Of a stretch of DNA of 64,000 nucleotides, positions 33,019-43,371 are shown piece by piece. Each line of letters opens with the position of its first letter. The stretch's first letter is position 1. Below the pieces are notes generated by a model, which searched no databases, was not told where the DNA came from, and worked only from the letters and a program-made list of their open reading frames with translations. The stretch spans positions 310,001-374,000 of the forward strand of contig LNKV01000023.1 of the NCBI GenBank assembly GCA_001465935.1, written 5' to 3'. The stretch comes from Clarireedia homoeocarpa. Lineage: Eukaryota > Ascomycota > Leotiomycetes > Helotiales > Rutstroemiaceae. The translations under genes were made by a program, and so were the position numbers.

Positions 33019-34586
33019 CAGCGAACTTCATCGCGGAGGTATGGACTTTCTGGGCCATCGCTCTTGCGTTCATCGTCCTTCGTTTCTATGCACGACTTTG
33101 GACGTTAGGATGGAAGAAGCTCGGGCTGGAAGATGCCTTGATGATATGGGCTTGTGTACGTGATTTGGAAGCTGAATCTCAAATACCTTCTAACTGTCTC
33201 GACAGATTTCATACACGCTTGAGGCGACATGCTCCTACTATCTTTCGGTAGTGTGGAAAAACTACTCGAATGCTGGTATGACTGATGCTGAGCGCGCCGC
33301 TCTTGATCCGGATTCGAAAGAATGGCAATATCGTGTCAATGGATCGATTACTCACATTGTACAATGGTTTGCCTATGTCAACCTCATGTGGGCACTTAAA
33401 GGCTGTTGGCTTGTATACTTCACTCGTTTGACGTAGGTTTGACACTGCAAATTTGCTATGCTAGTGTTTTATGATTAACTAACGAATTTTGCAGTTCTCT
33501 CAATAGGATGAAAGTTCACATCAGGATTGGCTATCTCCTGATTGCTATCACTTACGTCGGTTCAATGATAGTTATACCTTGCCAATGCCTACCATTTAGA
33601 AAACAATGGCAAATTAACCCAAACCCAGGAAGTGAGTCGCAGTTCAGAATCTCCAGTAGTAGCCCCGCTAATATGCATCAGATAATTGTCTGCCCGGATA
33701 TTCCAAAGTTCAGATGCAATCAATCATACCTATCAACGCCATCACTGACATATATCTTTTGTTAATTCCAATGCCAGTAAGTATTCACTTAGGGCTTGGC
33801 GGCGCCTGTACTTACCAAGTGATTAGATGATATTCTGGACCTACCGCGGCATTCCCACCAGTAAAAGGATCTCTCTTTTAGTTTTATTCAGCGCCGGTTT
33901 GATACTTATCGGTTTTGCCATCTTGCACGCTCTCGCAATCGTAGGTGTAAGTCCAGTGATTCCGCACGGTTTATTTGTTAGACATATTAACTGATATAAT
34001 CTAGGTCGAAGGTGACACCACCTCATCAGAAGCCTGGTCTCTCCGCGAGTCCTTCGTCGCAGTCCTCGCCACCAATCTTCCCATCATCCTCCCCCTCATT
34101 CAACACTGGTATCACGTCTACCGCGGCGAGGCCAAGCTCGGCAGTTTCACCGGGACACCCATTTCGCAAGGCCTCGAGCTCACGCATCGATATACAACAA
34201 GCAACACTTCGCGGTCTCGCTCGCGTAAGGAATCGATCGCGAAATCAGTAGCCTGGGATTCCGACGAGCAGGTCATGGTTCCGAAGAATACATTCCAATT
34301 TACGTCACGCACGAGGTCGCTAAGCCAGAATGCGATGGCAGATGAGAAGGAGGAAGCTGGTGTGTCGAATTTGCATTGGGGACTGGATTTGGTGCCGAAG
34401 AAGGAGAAGAGTCATATGAGGACTACGGTGCAGGGTGGGCTTGAATATGGACATGAGAGATCGAGGTGGAGGAGTATGAGTAGAGATGAGAGGAGGGGGA
34501 ATGCGTCGCCTGCGGTGGAGGAGGGGAGGATTATGGTTGTAGAGGAGTTTACTTACTCGACTGCGGGTCGGACGAGTCCTGATTAG
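33015..34586 (+). CDS. PTH11/rhodopsin-like seven-helix membrane protein
   Basis: Integral membrane protein of 433 aa. Exons: 33015-33155, 33206-33432, 33495-33631, 33682-33776, 33827-33946, 34005-34586, with introns of 50, 62, 50, 50 and 58 nt; every phase closes. Hydrophobic helices fill the first ~270 residues: FWAIALAFIVLRFYARL, a YTLEATCSYYLSVVW segment, YLLIAITYVGSMIVIP, DIYLLLIPMPMIFW, LLVLFSAGLILIGFAIL and VLATNLPIILPLI. The pattern R-F-Y-A-R...W-K-K-L-G-L-E-D-A-L-M after helix 1 is the hallmark of the fungal rhodopsin-domain family that includes PTH11-like receptors. The C-terminal ~160 residues are hydrophilic, Arg/Ser-rich and presumably cytosolic. It probably senses a surface or chemical cue, but the ligand is unknown. 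No CFEM domain is present. Two small upstream ORFs precede the start. Confidence 0.87.
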
Positions 34587-35944
34587 TTAACGCTGTCTTA
34601 AATGATACCCATTTTCGTCGTCATTTATATTTTGGTTCAAAATATCTATGTTGCATTGTAGGCGTCTTTACGATATATAGATTGTTGATTGAAAGAGCAA
34701 TCAAGATGTCGACGATTTCATCTCTTTTGTCTTATGACAGAGAAGTGATGCTTAGTTGCGAACTGATATTGACCTACCCAGTTATAGCATGTGTTGCAGT
34801 CCTAATCATTCAAAATTTTCACGTCACCTATCTTAAACTAGCAATATGATTGCAATTTCCTACGGTTTTATCAGCCTCTTACTATTACCTCATTGACGAT
34901 ATCACGCCTCTCCTCATTCCATGATCAGGCATACAGAACTCTTCTGCCCTCACCACGCCCGGCGATAACAGGACGTTGGAATCCCCACGCATTCGAAAAG
35001 TGGAAACCAGCGCGTGGAACGAGTTCTCTCCAAGACACCTAGAAACCAAGCATATTTCTCTTAACAGCCCGCTACTCTAATGAATTCGATTATCCTAACT
35101 GCATAGATCTCTCGTTTTGTTGGCTGTTAGGCCACCCCTTTCCATCGCTTAACTTCTAATCCTACCCCGCCTCGATCCTCTAACTTCCTCTGGGAGCACT
35201 CTTAGGTAGACCCAGATTTCTTATATGTTTCGGAGAACTTGGCATCAGAGCTCGCCGTTGCATACTGTACTTGAGACAGCACGTTTCTCCCACAGTATTC
35301 AAAGGGAACGGATTACATATCTCTCCAGAAATTCACAAATGTGGGAGGATCTACCGGCGACGTTGAACCCCATCTGCGAGTATATAACATTATGCAAAGT
35401 AGTGGTGACGAGTGAAGGGAATATATCTAGATCGTTCTTCGTATCAAGGTAATTTGGGACTATGGTGTAAAGTAGAGTGGATAGCTAGGCTTTCTAGTAC
35501 ACTCGTAGAGAAGTATGAGAGTAAAAAGATGGCCCACATAATGGATGAACTACAGGCCTGGTTTCGTTCATATATCGGCAAGAATGGATGAGTTATACAT
35601 CGAGTTCATGACCTGGTGATGTAGTACAAGCCGGGAGCATGCGCTTTCCGGACCTTCCATTGAAGCTAGCGGTGAGCCTGCCAGCTTTTATAATAGTATA
35701 TTGAAAATAAAGTATAAATTTCGCCACACCTCAGAGCTCGAATCTGACCTAGTACCGTTTGCGATTGTTGAAGGTGATCAAGTTGAGTCTGGAATTTGAA
35801 GTTGCCGCAAATCACGTGAACCACAAGCTGCTCCCCGCTACGCAGTGGAACAAATTTCTTATTAGCTTGACATTTGACATTTTCCCCTCACTACACAAAT
35901 TTTCAAGACTTAAAGTATTCATTGTCTTAAAAGTCATCAGCAAT
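34587..35944. other. Spacer, no gene seen
   Basis: About 1.4 kb between the PTH11-like gene and the cyclophilin. Open frames are short or lack an ATG. The frame upstream of the cyclophilin is open back to 35759 but has no ATG before 35945. Confidence 0.5.
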
Positions 35945-36827
35945 ATGTTCGCGACAAGTCCTGCCTTTCAATGGCTGCATGAAAATGGAAAATCTAGATA
36001 TATGGCGCCACTTCTTCACACGCCGTTGCAGAAATATCCATACCCATCCTTAGCTGGGCATTCTACTGGGGTCGACAACAAACCCCTCTACAACCTTTGG
36101 ATGCCCTCATTCTTCTCAATCTCATCCTCTTTCCCTTTTATTCAATCGTCTACTCCGGTATCCGGATCAAATGCAGCTACAGAGACTACACACAAAGCAC
36201 AGGAAAATTCAAATAAAAATTGCTATTTTGATATCCTTGTCGATTCATGTAGAACTATATCAATTGCCCTTCTTGATGTCCGTAACACCACTAACATATG
36301 TCATGTAGCTCCTGCAGGCCGCATAACATTCAAGCTCCACGACGAAATCGTACCTCGAACCGCACGCAACTTTCGTGAGCTGTGTACTGGTCAACATGGT
36401 TTTGGTTACGCGGGTACCCCATTTCATAGAATCATTCCATCTTTCATGCTGCAAGGAGGGGATTTCACTAGGGGAAATGTAAGTCATATGCTTACTAATG
36501 GCTCCCCTTCTGAAGAGCAAGATTATTGATATCAAGACTTAGGGAACTGGTGGAAAATCTATCTATGGACCAAGGTTTGCCGATGAGAACTTCGTCTTGA
36601 AGCACACCAAACCCGGATTGTTGAGCATGGCAAATGCCGGCCGGAACACCAACGGCTCGCAGTTCTTCATCACAACAGTCGCTACTCCGTGGTTAGATGG
36701 AAAGCATGTCGTATTTGGAGAAGTTGTTGAAGGAATGGACCTGGTGAAGAAAATTGAAAGTCTAGGCACTCGGTCAGGTACACCAAAAGCAAAGGTCAGC
36801 ATTGCTAAATGTGGAGTCGTGGACTGA
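35945..36827 (+). CDS. Cyclophilin (peptidyl-prolyl isomerase), N-extended
   Basis: Peptidyl-prolyl cis-trans isomerase of 252 aa. Exons: 35945-36248, 36309-36478, 36543-36827. The cyclophilin domain runs from about residue 92 to the end: CYFDILVDSSPAGRI, ARNFRELCTG, FHRIIPSFMLQGGDFT (catalytic Arg in FHR), NAGRNTNGSQFFITT and PWLDGKHVVFGEV (the Trp of the cyclosporin site). The first intron (60 nt, gtagaa to tgtag, with an ACTAAC branch site) is a multiple of three without stops, so reading through it would insert 20 residues into a strand where the family has none. The N-terminal ~90 residues are not part of the fold; the basic/Ser-rich start could be a mitochondrial or other targeting sequence, which I cannot settle. 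Normal single-domain cyclophilins are about 165 aa. Confidence 0.88.
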
Positions 36828-37517
36828 GCTCCCGTCCGTCTCTGGCGACGGTGTAGAACAATGACTCGAGACGGGAACTAAAACATTGATGGATTCCGTC
36901 TGGACAACATGTTTTACTCCCCTCTTTCCTTCAAGGACAAATCATGTATCAATTTTCATGTGCGAGACATCTGCGACTCTGAAAAGTTTTAAGTTTTCAC
37001 ACAAAAGAAATGTGCAAGACAATCAATCGGGTATGCTCGAAGCCGTCCTCGATACTAAATTTGACAGTTGACAAGTCCCAGCCACTTGGCAAGTTTAGTG
37101 ACAGCGCAGGTATAAGTCAATTGGTGGTCCCACCCCGCAGGACCCACCAAAGTATATGCGGCAACCATGGTTTTACGCCGTGGACCTTCGGGAGTGGTCA
37201 ACTGTTTCTGAGAGTCTGTGGACGTGCGGACCTCTTACGGGAAGATATTGAACTCGGTTTGATTCTTGACCTAAGTATGATCAGCGTAATTGCTTTTATA
37301 ACCCAGTCTCGCGTTGTAAATGGCTTTTTCTGCTTCCCGCTGAAGCTTTAAGTAGCCACTTGCTCAATTGACTTTAACTTCAGAGCTCAATATCAAGAAG
37401 CATTGGATGTGGCTCCCAGGGTTGTTCCTGCAGCGGATCATGTATCCATGGCATGGCTGTCAATGTCTCATGTAGGCTGGCTAAAAGTTGCCCCTCGAAC
37501 AAGACTCGGTCAAGTAC
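36828..37517. other. Spacer, no gene seen
   Basis: About 0.7 kb before the GS-family gene. Open frames at 36886-37351 show no recognisable content. Confidence 0.5.
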
Positions 37518-37523
37518 TATAAA
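37518..37523 (+). promoter_or_regulatory. TATA box of the GS-family gene
   Basis: TATAAA is 100 bases before the ATG at 37618, with an A-rich leader (AAAAAAAAGAAAG) between them. Confidence 0.55.
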
Positions 37524-37617
37524 CTCCTGAGTTCGACATTTATATTCCAAATCTTACCGAAAAAAAAAGAAAGAAAAAAATATTGTTCGACCATCCTGAG
37601 TTACAATCGCCATCAAA

Positions 37618-38955
37618 ATGGGAGAGCATATACCCGAAATGAATAATTTTCAGATCCTCAAAACGTTCCTTCACAATAACCCCACAATCAAATTCGTCCA
37701 GTATCAATACCTGGATTATTCCTCTATTCTCTGCACCAAATTTCTCACCAAAACATTCGCCCTCAATCTAGCATCTTCAAACAAACCAGTAACAGCAGCG
37801 ACGTTTGCCACCGCTTCCTGTCTCATTGACGGCAGTCCCGCGCCCGAAAACTGGGGTCCAGGAGAAGATCAACTATGGCCCGATTACTCCACCTTACGTG
37901 TATTACACTACCTACCCGGCCATGCTAGCATGATGTGTCACGTTCACGAAGGCAATCTCAACGAAGGGGTCCTGGGATTTGTTCGAGATCCTCGACATCG
38001 ACTCATTCAACTTCTCGAGGAAGTCAAAGAAGAGCAAGGCGTTGAGTTTCTCGTTGGTCACGAGATCGAGTTCTTCATCTGCGAACCCCCAACCGCGGAT
38101 TCAGTCCCTACAAAGCCAGTCCATACAGACAAGCTCACGGGAGCATTATCATGCACAAGAAATCGATACCTCTCAATTTTAGAAGAGATTGTGACCATCT
38201 TGATGGACTCGGGAGTCGCAGTAAGAGAGTTCCACGCCGAGGGCAACTCAGGATTCTTCGAAATCAGCCTGGATCCCCTGCCACCAGTACAGTCGGTTGA
38301 TGAGTTGATGTATGCGAGGGAGACGATCAGGACGATTTGTAGTAAGCACGGCCTATACGCAACAATGCATCCCAAGCCGTTCGAGAGACATGCAATTTGC
38401 GGTTCTCATGTTCATCTGTCGCTGTCAAGAAAGGAACCGGAGATAGAAGACTCATTCTTCGCGGGAGTGTTGAGAAGCTGGGGTGGTCTCGCTGCGGTGT
38501 ATATGTCGAATTACGATAGTTATGAGAGAGTGAGAGAAGGGGAGTGGGTCAGCTGGGGATGGAAGAGTAGGAATCACGGGATCAGGAAAATCAATACTGC
38601 GCACTGGGAGTTTAGACATGTGGATGCGACGGCAAATGGGTATATGGTTTTACTGGGGTTGATATCCGCGGGGCTGATGGGCTTGAGGGAACGATTGGAG
38701 ATGGAAATCAAGGATTCGAAGAGATGGGCTTTGGAACCGATTGACTGGGAAGAGGCGAGGACTTTAGGGTATAGGGATAGGATGCCCCAGAGTTTGAGGG
38801 AAGCGCTAGATAGGTTGAGGGTGGATTGCGTGATGAGGGAGGGACTGGGAGTGCCTATGTTGGAACGGTATGTGGGGATGAAGATTAGGGAGGCGGAGGT
38901 TTTTAAGAAGATGAATTGGGCGGAGAGGAGGAATGTTTCAATTAGATATTTTTAA
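37618..38955 (+). CDS. Glutamine-synthetase-family enzyme (GS-I/FluG-like)
   Basis: Intronless gene for 445 aa, the usual length of a GS catalytic-type protein. The fold is followed throughout: an N-terminal beta-grasp region (VQYQYLDYSSILCTKFL), the metal-binding GHEIEFF (Glu149 and Glu151), GNSGFFEISLDPLP, GSHVHLSLS (metal His) and WEFRHVDATANGY (substrate/phosphate Arg). Family members couple ATP to gamma-glutamyl amide formation. In fungi this branch is separate from the housekeeping glutamine synthetase and includes the C-terminal half of FluG and gamma-glutamyl-amine synthases. The residue set agrees with an active enzyme, but GS-I-type sequence alone does not identify the amine substrate. 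No neighbouring gene points to a pathway. The start context CATCAAAATG and a TATA box at 37518 support the model. Confidence 0.88.
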   Translation: MGEHIPEMNNFQILKTFLHNNPTIKFVQYQYLDYSSILCTKFLTKTFALNLASSNKPVTAATFATASCLIDGSPAPENWGPGEDQLWPDYSTLRVLHYLPGHASMMCHVHEGNLNEGVLGFVRDPRHRLIQLLEEVKEEQGVEFLVGHEIEFFICEPPTADSVPTKPVHTDKLTGALSCTRNRYLSILEEIVTILMDSGVAVREFHAEGNSGFFEISLDPLPPVQSVDELMYARETIRTICSKHGLYATMHPKPFERHAICGSHVHLSLSRKEPEIEDSFFAGVLRSWGGLAAVYMSNYDSYERVREGEWVSWGWKSRNHGIRKINTAHWEFRHVDATANGYMVLLGLISAGLMGLRERLEMEIKDSKRWALEPIDWEEARTLGYRDRMPQSLREALDRLRVDCVMREGLGVPMLERYVGMKIREAEVFKKMNWAERRNVSIRYF

Positions 38956-40137
38956 AAGTACTGTCTCGTCACTAGCGACCTCCATTTCCCCCCCTTCACC
39001 ATAATCGTCCTGCCGACTTCAATGTGTGCAGTTAGTCCACCACTGATCGTTTACTAGCTTGTCTTTACTATAAACCAGCAATCGCCTCATCAAAGAACCT
39101 GTATAACCAACCCCCCTTCGCCAAACTTCCAATGCCAGACTCAATATCAGCAGCATAGCATGATGAGTGAGTGATCGAGCTCTGGACTTAACACAAGGCT
39201 ATCTTAATACAAGAAGGCTAGGTAGGGTAAACAGCGACAGAAAGGCCGGGAAATTGGAAGGAGATGTAATTTTAGCACAAAGTAGGAGCGGGAGCGGGAG
39301 CGTAAGAGAATTCGTAGACCCCCGAGCCCCTGCTCCCTGGATCTCAGATCTGCATACCAACACTACCCTAATTGAAGTTCAAGGCACACGAGGCCTGGCA
39401 TGCGCGATTGATTACTAAAATCAATCAGCAGCTAAGATCGAGCCAGCCAGCAACAGCCAACCATCATCCTCCGCGAGATATCAAGAAAAAAACGAAGCAA
39501 AAGAACCCAAGAATTTCAAAGTGAAATACTTAATTTTCCTGAAAATAACCCATCTCTTTCAATTATATTATCACACTATCTATCTATCTATCATTATATA
39601 CAAAGTTCGTCTCATCCCATCCACCAGTATCCCTACATACGTACACTTTCCCTCCTCTCCTTTTCCACTCCTCGCCTCCTCCCATGTAACGCATCTCACA
39701 CACGCACCAGTAAAAGGAGACAAAAAAGCCACCACGCAGCACATCCATACCAATTCTTTTCAAAAAAATCCTCCACTCCAGAAAAGATGCCCATCAAGAT
39801 ATCAACCAACGAGTGTAAGAATCATCATATATCCATCCATCCATCCATCATAAAATATAATATAAAAAGCCCAATCCCAAGGAAAAAGGAAAACAAAAAA
39901 TCATCGCTTATTGAACCACAACAACATCGCTAGTCTCGCAGCAACAGCAACACCACATTGAAAAAACATCCTAGATCTACATTAGAAGTCAAACCAAGAT
40001 CATAGTCTAACATAAAATAACAATACTCTGTAATAAATTCAAATCCATTACTGTTTTATCCATCTCCTGTACTTTTCTGTCCATCCTAATTTGGTTTACC
40101 TTTCGCGGAAGAGTAGTCGATAGTAACGTGGAAGAGA
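38956..40137. other. Spacer with short repeats
   Basis: 3' flanks of two convergent genes. It contains GGAGCG units at about 39286-39303, (CTAT)n at about 39571-39592 and (CCAT)n at about 39831-39849. No gene is supported. Confidence 0.55.
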
Positions 40138-43100
40138 TTACAACTCGGAGCTTCCGTCGATGGTTTCGAGTTCGGGTTTGTATAGGGTGGCGGATTTTCC
40201 ATCATTGATTATGTCCGGACTAGATATGGCGTCGAAGGATGGGATATCTTTCTGGTGATTCTCCGGCTCAACTGGCGCAAGAACCTCGATGTTCGATGTT
40301 GGGCTAATCTGCACTGGCGCATCTAATTTCTGCGACTCTGGAACAACAATTTCAACCTCGACCTGCGCTCCAGAGCCCGACAGCACAGCAGCACCATCCA
40401 CTTCCAAAGCCGGTACAGGTGCAACCTTCCTTTCCGGTAAACTTCCCCCAACCTGCAGCTGCGGGACCCTCTCTGCTATCGGCTTCGCAGTCGTTTGAAT
40501 AACCACCTCCTGAACATGATCCCACGAATTCGAGCTTTCAATCTCCCTAACCGGCAACGTCGATTCCCCAACCCCAGCACGAAAAGCGTCGAACCTCGAA
40601 TCCAATGTCTCATATCTATGACTCTGGATAATGATATCCGGCGTCGCCGACGAGCCTGGACGTAGAGCTAAGACTAGCACCGCGATCGAGAGAACGGCAA
40701 TTGCGATGTTCTTGCGATCGCGAATTGCAACATGGAAAGCTTTGATGAGGAGTTCGCTGAGAGATTCATCGCCGGTGGTTTTACGCTGGGAAGCGTGATT
40801 GTAGATTTCTCTGAGTCGAGCTTCTTCGGCAGCCTTTTGTTTTCGCTCTTCAAGATGGCGCCTCTCTGTTTCTTCTTTTTCAAACTTGGCTTTGGCTTCT
40901 GCCACTTCTTCAGCCTTCTGGGCAGCTAGCTCTTCCTGATGGATCTTTTCAACTTCTGCCTCGAGAGCTTGCCGTTCGGCAATCTCCTGCGCACGGATTC
41001 GTTGAGCTTCTTCTTCCAAGGCACGTTCAGCGGCTACTTCTTCTTCGCGACGGCGCTGAGCCTCTTCTTCCATGGCTTTTTCGGCAGCCAACTCGGTCTC
41101 ATGAATACGTCGGGTCTCCTCCTCTAGAGCAAGTATTTCTTCGATGCGTTGGGCATTTTCTCTAAGTCTGTTAACTTCCTCTTCTTCGTAAACCCTTTGT
41201 TTCTCTAATTCGATGAATCGAGCCTCTGCCTCTTGTTTTATCGTTCGTACTTCAGCCTCATCTTCTGAAGCTGTACCTACGAGAGGTCCGTCCACCTGTT
41301 TACGCTTGACCTCGACTTCCTCGGCAAGTTCTTTTTCGACAAGACGAGCTTCTGCCTCTAACTCTTCTTGTAAAACCCTGGCCACGTCAGCTTCTTCCTC
41401 CCTAAGTATTCTTTCTTCGGCTTCCATTGCAGCTTTTGCCGCCTTAGCAGCCATTGCCTCTTCATGAAGACGCTGAGCCTCCGATCCAAGACTCTCCCCG
41501 TACGTGTCATCGTCATCATAATCGACGAAACTGTCACTTTGTTCGCCTTTTTCTTCGGCTTCTTGCAATCTCTCAATCAGATCCTCCATATCTTCAACCA
41601 TCCATGGTTGAACGAAAGGCTCAATCTCAACATCTACTCGCTCCATTTCTCTCCATGCGGCTGCCCATGCGCCGGCTCGCATCAAGCCATTGCTGGCAAA
41701 AATTTTGACATTGAATCGTTTATCATCATCACCTGGGTCGGCCTTTTCATATTTGACATCTCTTCTGCAGATATCACACCACGTTCTATCTAGTTTCCCC
41801 TTTCCACTGCCGAAACCGCTATCTTGGTCATCCGCAGAATCTTCATCGCTAGAATTCAATGAGGGGCCAATGTAATGTCCACATCTAAGAATTTTGGCTC
41901 GTGGACGAACAGGTAACTCGAGGGCTTCGAGAAGTCGTTCCTCAAGGACTTCATATGAGTCCTGTGGATGCGGAAGGAGGATTCCACGAGTAAGGATAGT
42001 TTCACTAAGCTTTTCTTGTAGAAGATAATAGGCTTCTCGTATGCTGTAAAGATCTGCTCCGAGTTCTGACGACACGATAGCTTTTGTGTAAGGCCATTGT
42101 AGAGGAAGTACGGTAACATGCAAAAGAACGAGGGGAGCTTCCTTCTTGGGTTTGAAGCGTGTAGGCGTGCGAGTCTTCGATGATAGTGAAGTTGGTGTAC
42201 CGAGTCTAGAGACGGTCGGATATGATGTTTGTCGTTTTGCTGAGCGCGGAGTAGCGAAAAGAGACGGAGCTGGCGATTGCATTTGTATGGCGCGCACGTT
42301 TGAAGGTGTTCTAAAAGGGTGTCGAGTAATCTTTCGAGGGGAGCATGAAGAGTCTCTTGGTCCAGCGGAAGCACCACTAGGAAGTCGTGAAAATGCTTCT
42401 CCTGCAGCATCCTCGCCCACGATCGGAGAGTTCAGCTCAACCAGTTGCATTGCCTCCTTTGAGAGGTCGAGGTCTCGAGAATTCCTCCATGAGGTGCGAT
42501 TACTGGCTGGCATATCGTAATGGGCCACGTCGAAAGAATTGATTGAACTGCGACGACTTACAGATCCATGACTGTAGACATCATTGTCGTCTATATCTGC
42601 ATCGTGATGCGAGCCATCGTCTCCACCCTCCACTTCTTCACCGCTACCCCCCCGCTCGGTTTCCACACCCACAGCATGGTTTCCAATATCATGGTGGAGC
42701 ACACTATTATCCTTCTCCTCCTCATCCGATTCACCGGCGTCCTCGATTGTAGCTCTCATGCTACTGAAAGTCAGTTCTGTCCCATTTCTCCCATCGTATG
42801 TGAGGTCTGTTCCAGATTGTTCGTAGCTATCGTCAGTGCGCGTACTGAGAAGGGAATCATTATGCTCCGGTTCGTTGTTATCAGTCTGCGCACTTGCTAT
42901 CGAATCCTTGTGGGCTCGTGCAGATCTCTCATAATCGTCTCTTTCTATGCTCTCGACAACCTTTCGCGCTGCAGCTTTTATCTCACCCTCAATCATCTTC
43001 ATCTGCAACGCCCGCGCTTCGATTCGCTTTCCTTTCTCTTCTTTCGCTTCGGCGGATTGGTGTAAGTCGAAACTATCGTCGCCGTCTCTATTTTGGTTTT

Positions 43101-43371
43101 CAAATATCGACTCTTCTCTTGACTTGTGTAGCTCGCGGTTGAGTAAAGAATCTCCCTCGATCAGTGGTTCATCCATCGAAGATTCTCCTCCAGGTTGTGG
43201 GTCCTCCAGCTGAGACATGCCTTCACCGTTTCCGCCCACTTCGTTATGCACGATTGTTTTGTCGAGAATATTTTTGTCCTTCCTAGAATTGTTTTCCCCC
43301 GTATTGCCACTCATGCAGGAAGAATCGACGTAAATCCTGAAGTCTTCTGGTGGATATTTAGATTTCGGCAT
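40138..43371 (-). CDS. Large coiled-coil protein with C-terminal membrane anchor
   Basis: Single-exon gene for 1077 aa. Order: an acidic Ser-rich disordered N-terminal ~400 residues; a conserved block (about 405-600) with LLHVTVLPLQWPY, LLPHPQDSYEVLEERLLEAL and LPVRPRAKILRCGHY, a CDIC motif (WCDICRRDVKYEK) that may bind metal, and FASNGLMRAGAWAAAWREME; a coiled coil of about 230 residues rich in Glu/Ala/Arg (about 640-880); one membrane helix (IAIAVLSIAVLVLAL); then a ~130-residue Pro/Val/Glu-rich tail. This architecture is found across filamentous ascomycetes under the name 'pathway-specific nitrogen regulator'. I regard that name as poorly founded: there is no DNA-binding domain, and a scaffold or organelle-tethering role fits better. 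The neighbours give no clue. Confidence 0.85.
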   Translation of the reverse strand: MPKSKYPPEDFRIYVDSSCMSGNTGENNSRKDKNILDKTIVHNEVGGNGEGMSQLEDPQPGGESSMDEPLIEGDSLLNRELHKSREESIFENQNRDGDDSFDLHQSAEAKEEKGKRIEARALQMKMIEGEIKAAARKVVESIERDDYERSARAHKDSIASAQTDNNEPEHNDSLLSTRTDDSYEQSGTDLTYDGRNGTELTFSSMRATIEDAGESDEEEKDNSVLHHDIGNHAVGVETERGGSGEEVEGGDDGSHHDADIDDNDVYSHGSVSRRSSINSFDVAHYDMPASNRTSWRNSRDLDLSKEAMQLVELNSPIVGEDAAGEAFSRLPSGASAGPRDSSCSPRKITRHPFRTPSNVRAIQMQSPAPSLFATPRSAKRQTSYPTVSRLGTPTSLSSKTRTPTRFKPKKEAPLVLLHVTVLPLQWPYTKAIVSSELGADLYSIREAYYLLQEKLSETILTRGILLPHPQDSYEVLEERLLEALELPVRPRAKILRCGHYIGPSLNSSDEDSADDQDSGFGSGKGKLDRTWCDICRRDVKYEKADPGDDDKRFNVKIFASNGLMRAGAWAAAWREMERVDVEIEPFVQPWMVEDMEDLIERLQEAEEKGEQSDSFVDYDDDDTYGESLGSEAQRLHEEAMAAKAAKAAMEAEERILREEEADVARVLQEELEAEARLVEKELAEEVEVKRKQVDGPLVGTASEDEAEVRTIKQEAEARFIELEKQRVYEEEEVNRLRENAQRIEEILALEEETRRIHETELAAEKAMEEEAQRRREEEVAAERALEEEAQRIRAQEIAERQALEAEVEKIHQEELAAQKAEEVAEAKAKFEKEETERRHLEERKQKAAEEARLREIYNHASQRKTTGDESLSELLIKAFHVAIRDRKNIAIAVLSIAVLVLALRPGSSATPDIIIQSHRYETLDSRFDAFRAGVGESTLPVREIESSNSWDHVQEVVIQTTAKPIAERVPQLQVGGSLPERKVAPVPALEVDGAAVLSGSGAQVEVEIVVPESQKLDAPVQISPTSNIEVLAPVEPENHQKDIPSFDAISSPDIINDGKSATLYKPELETIDGSSEL

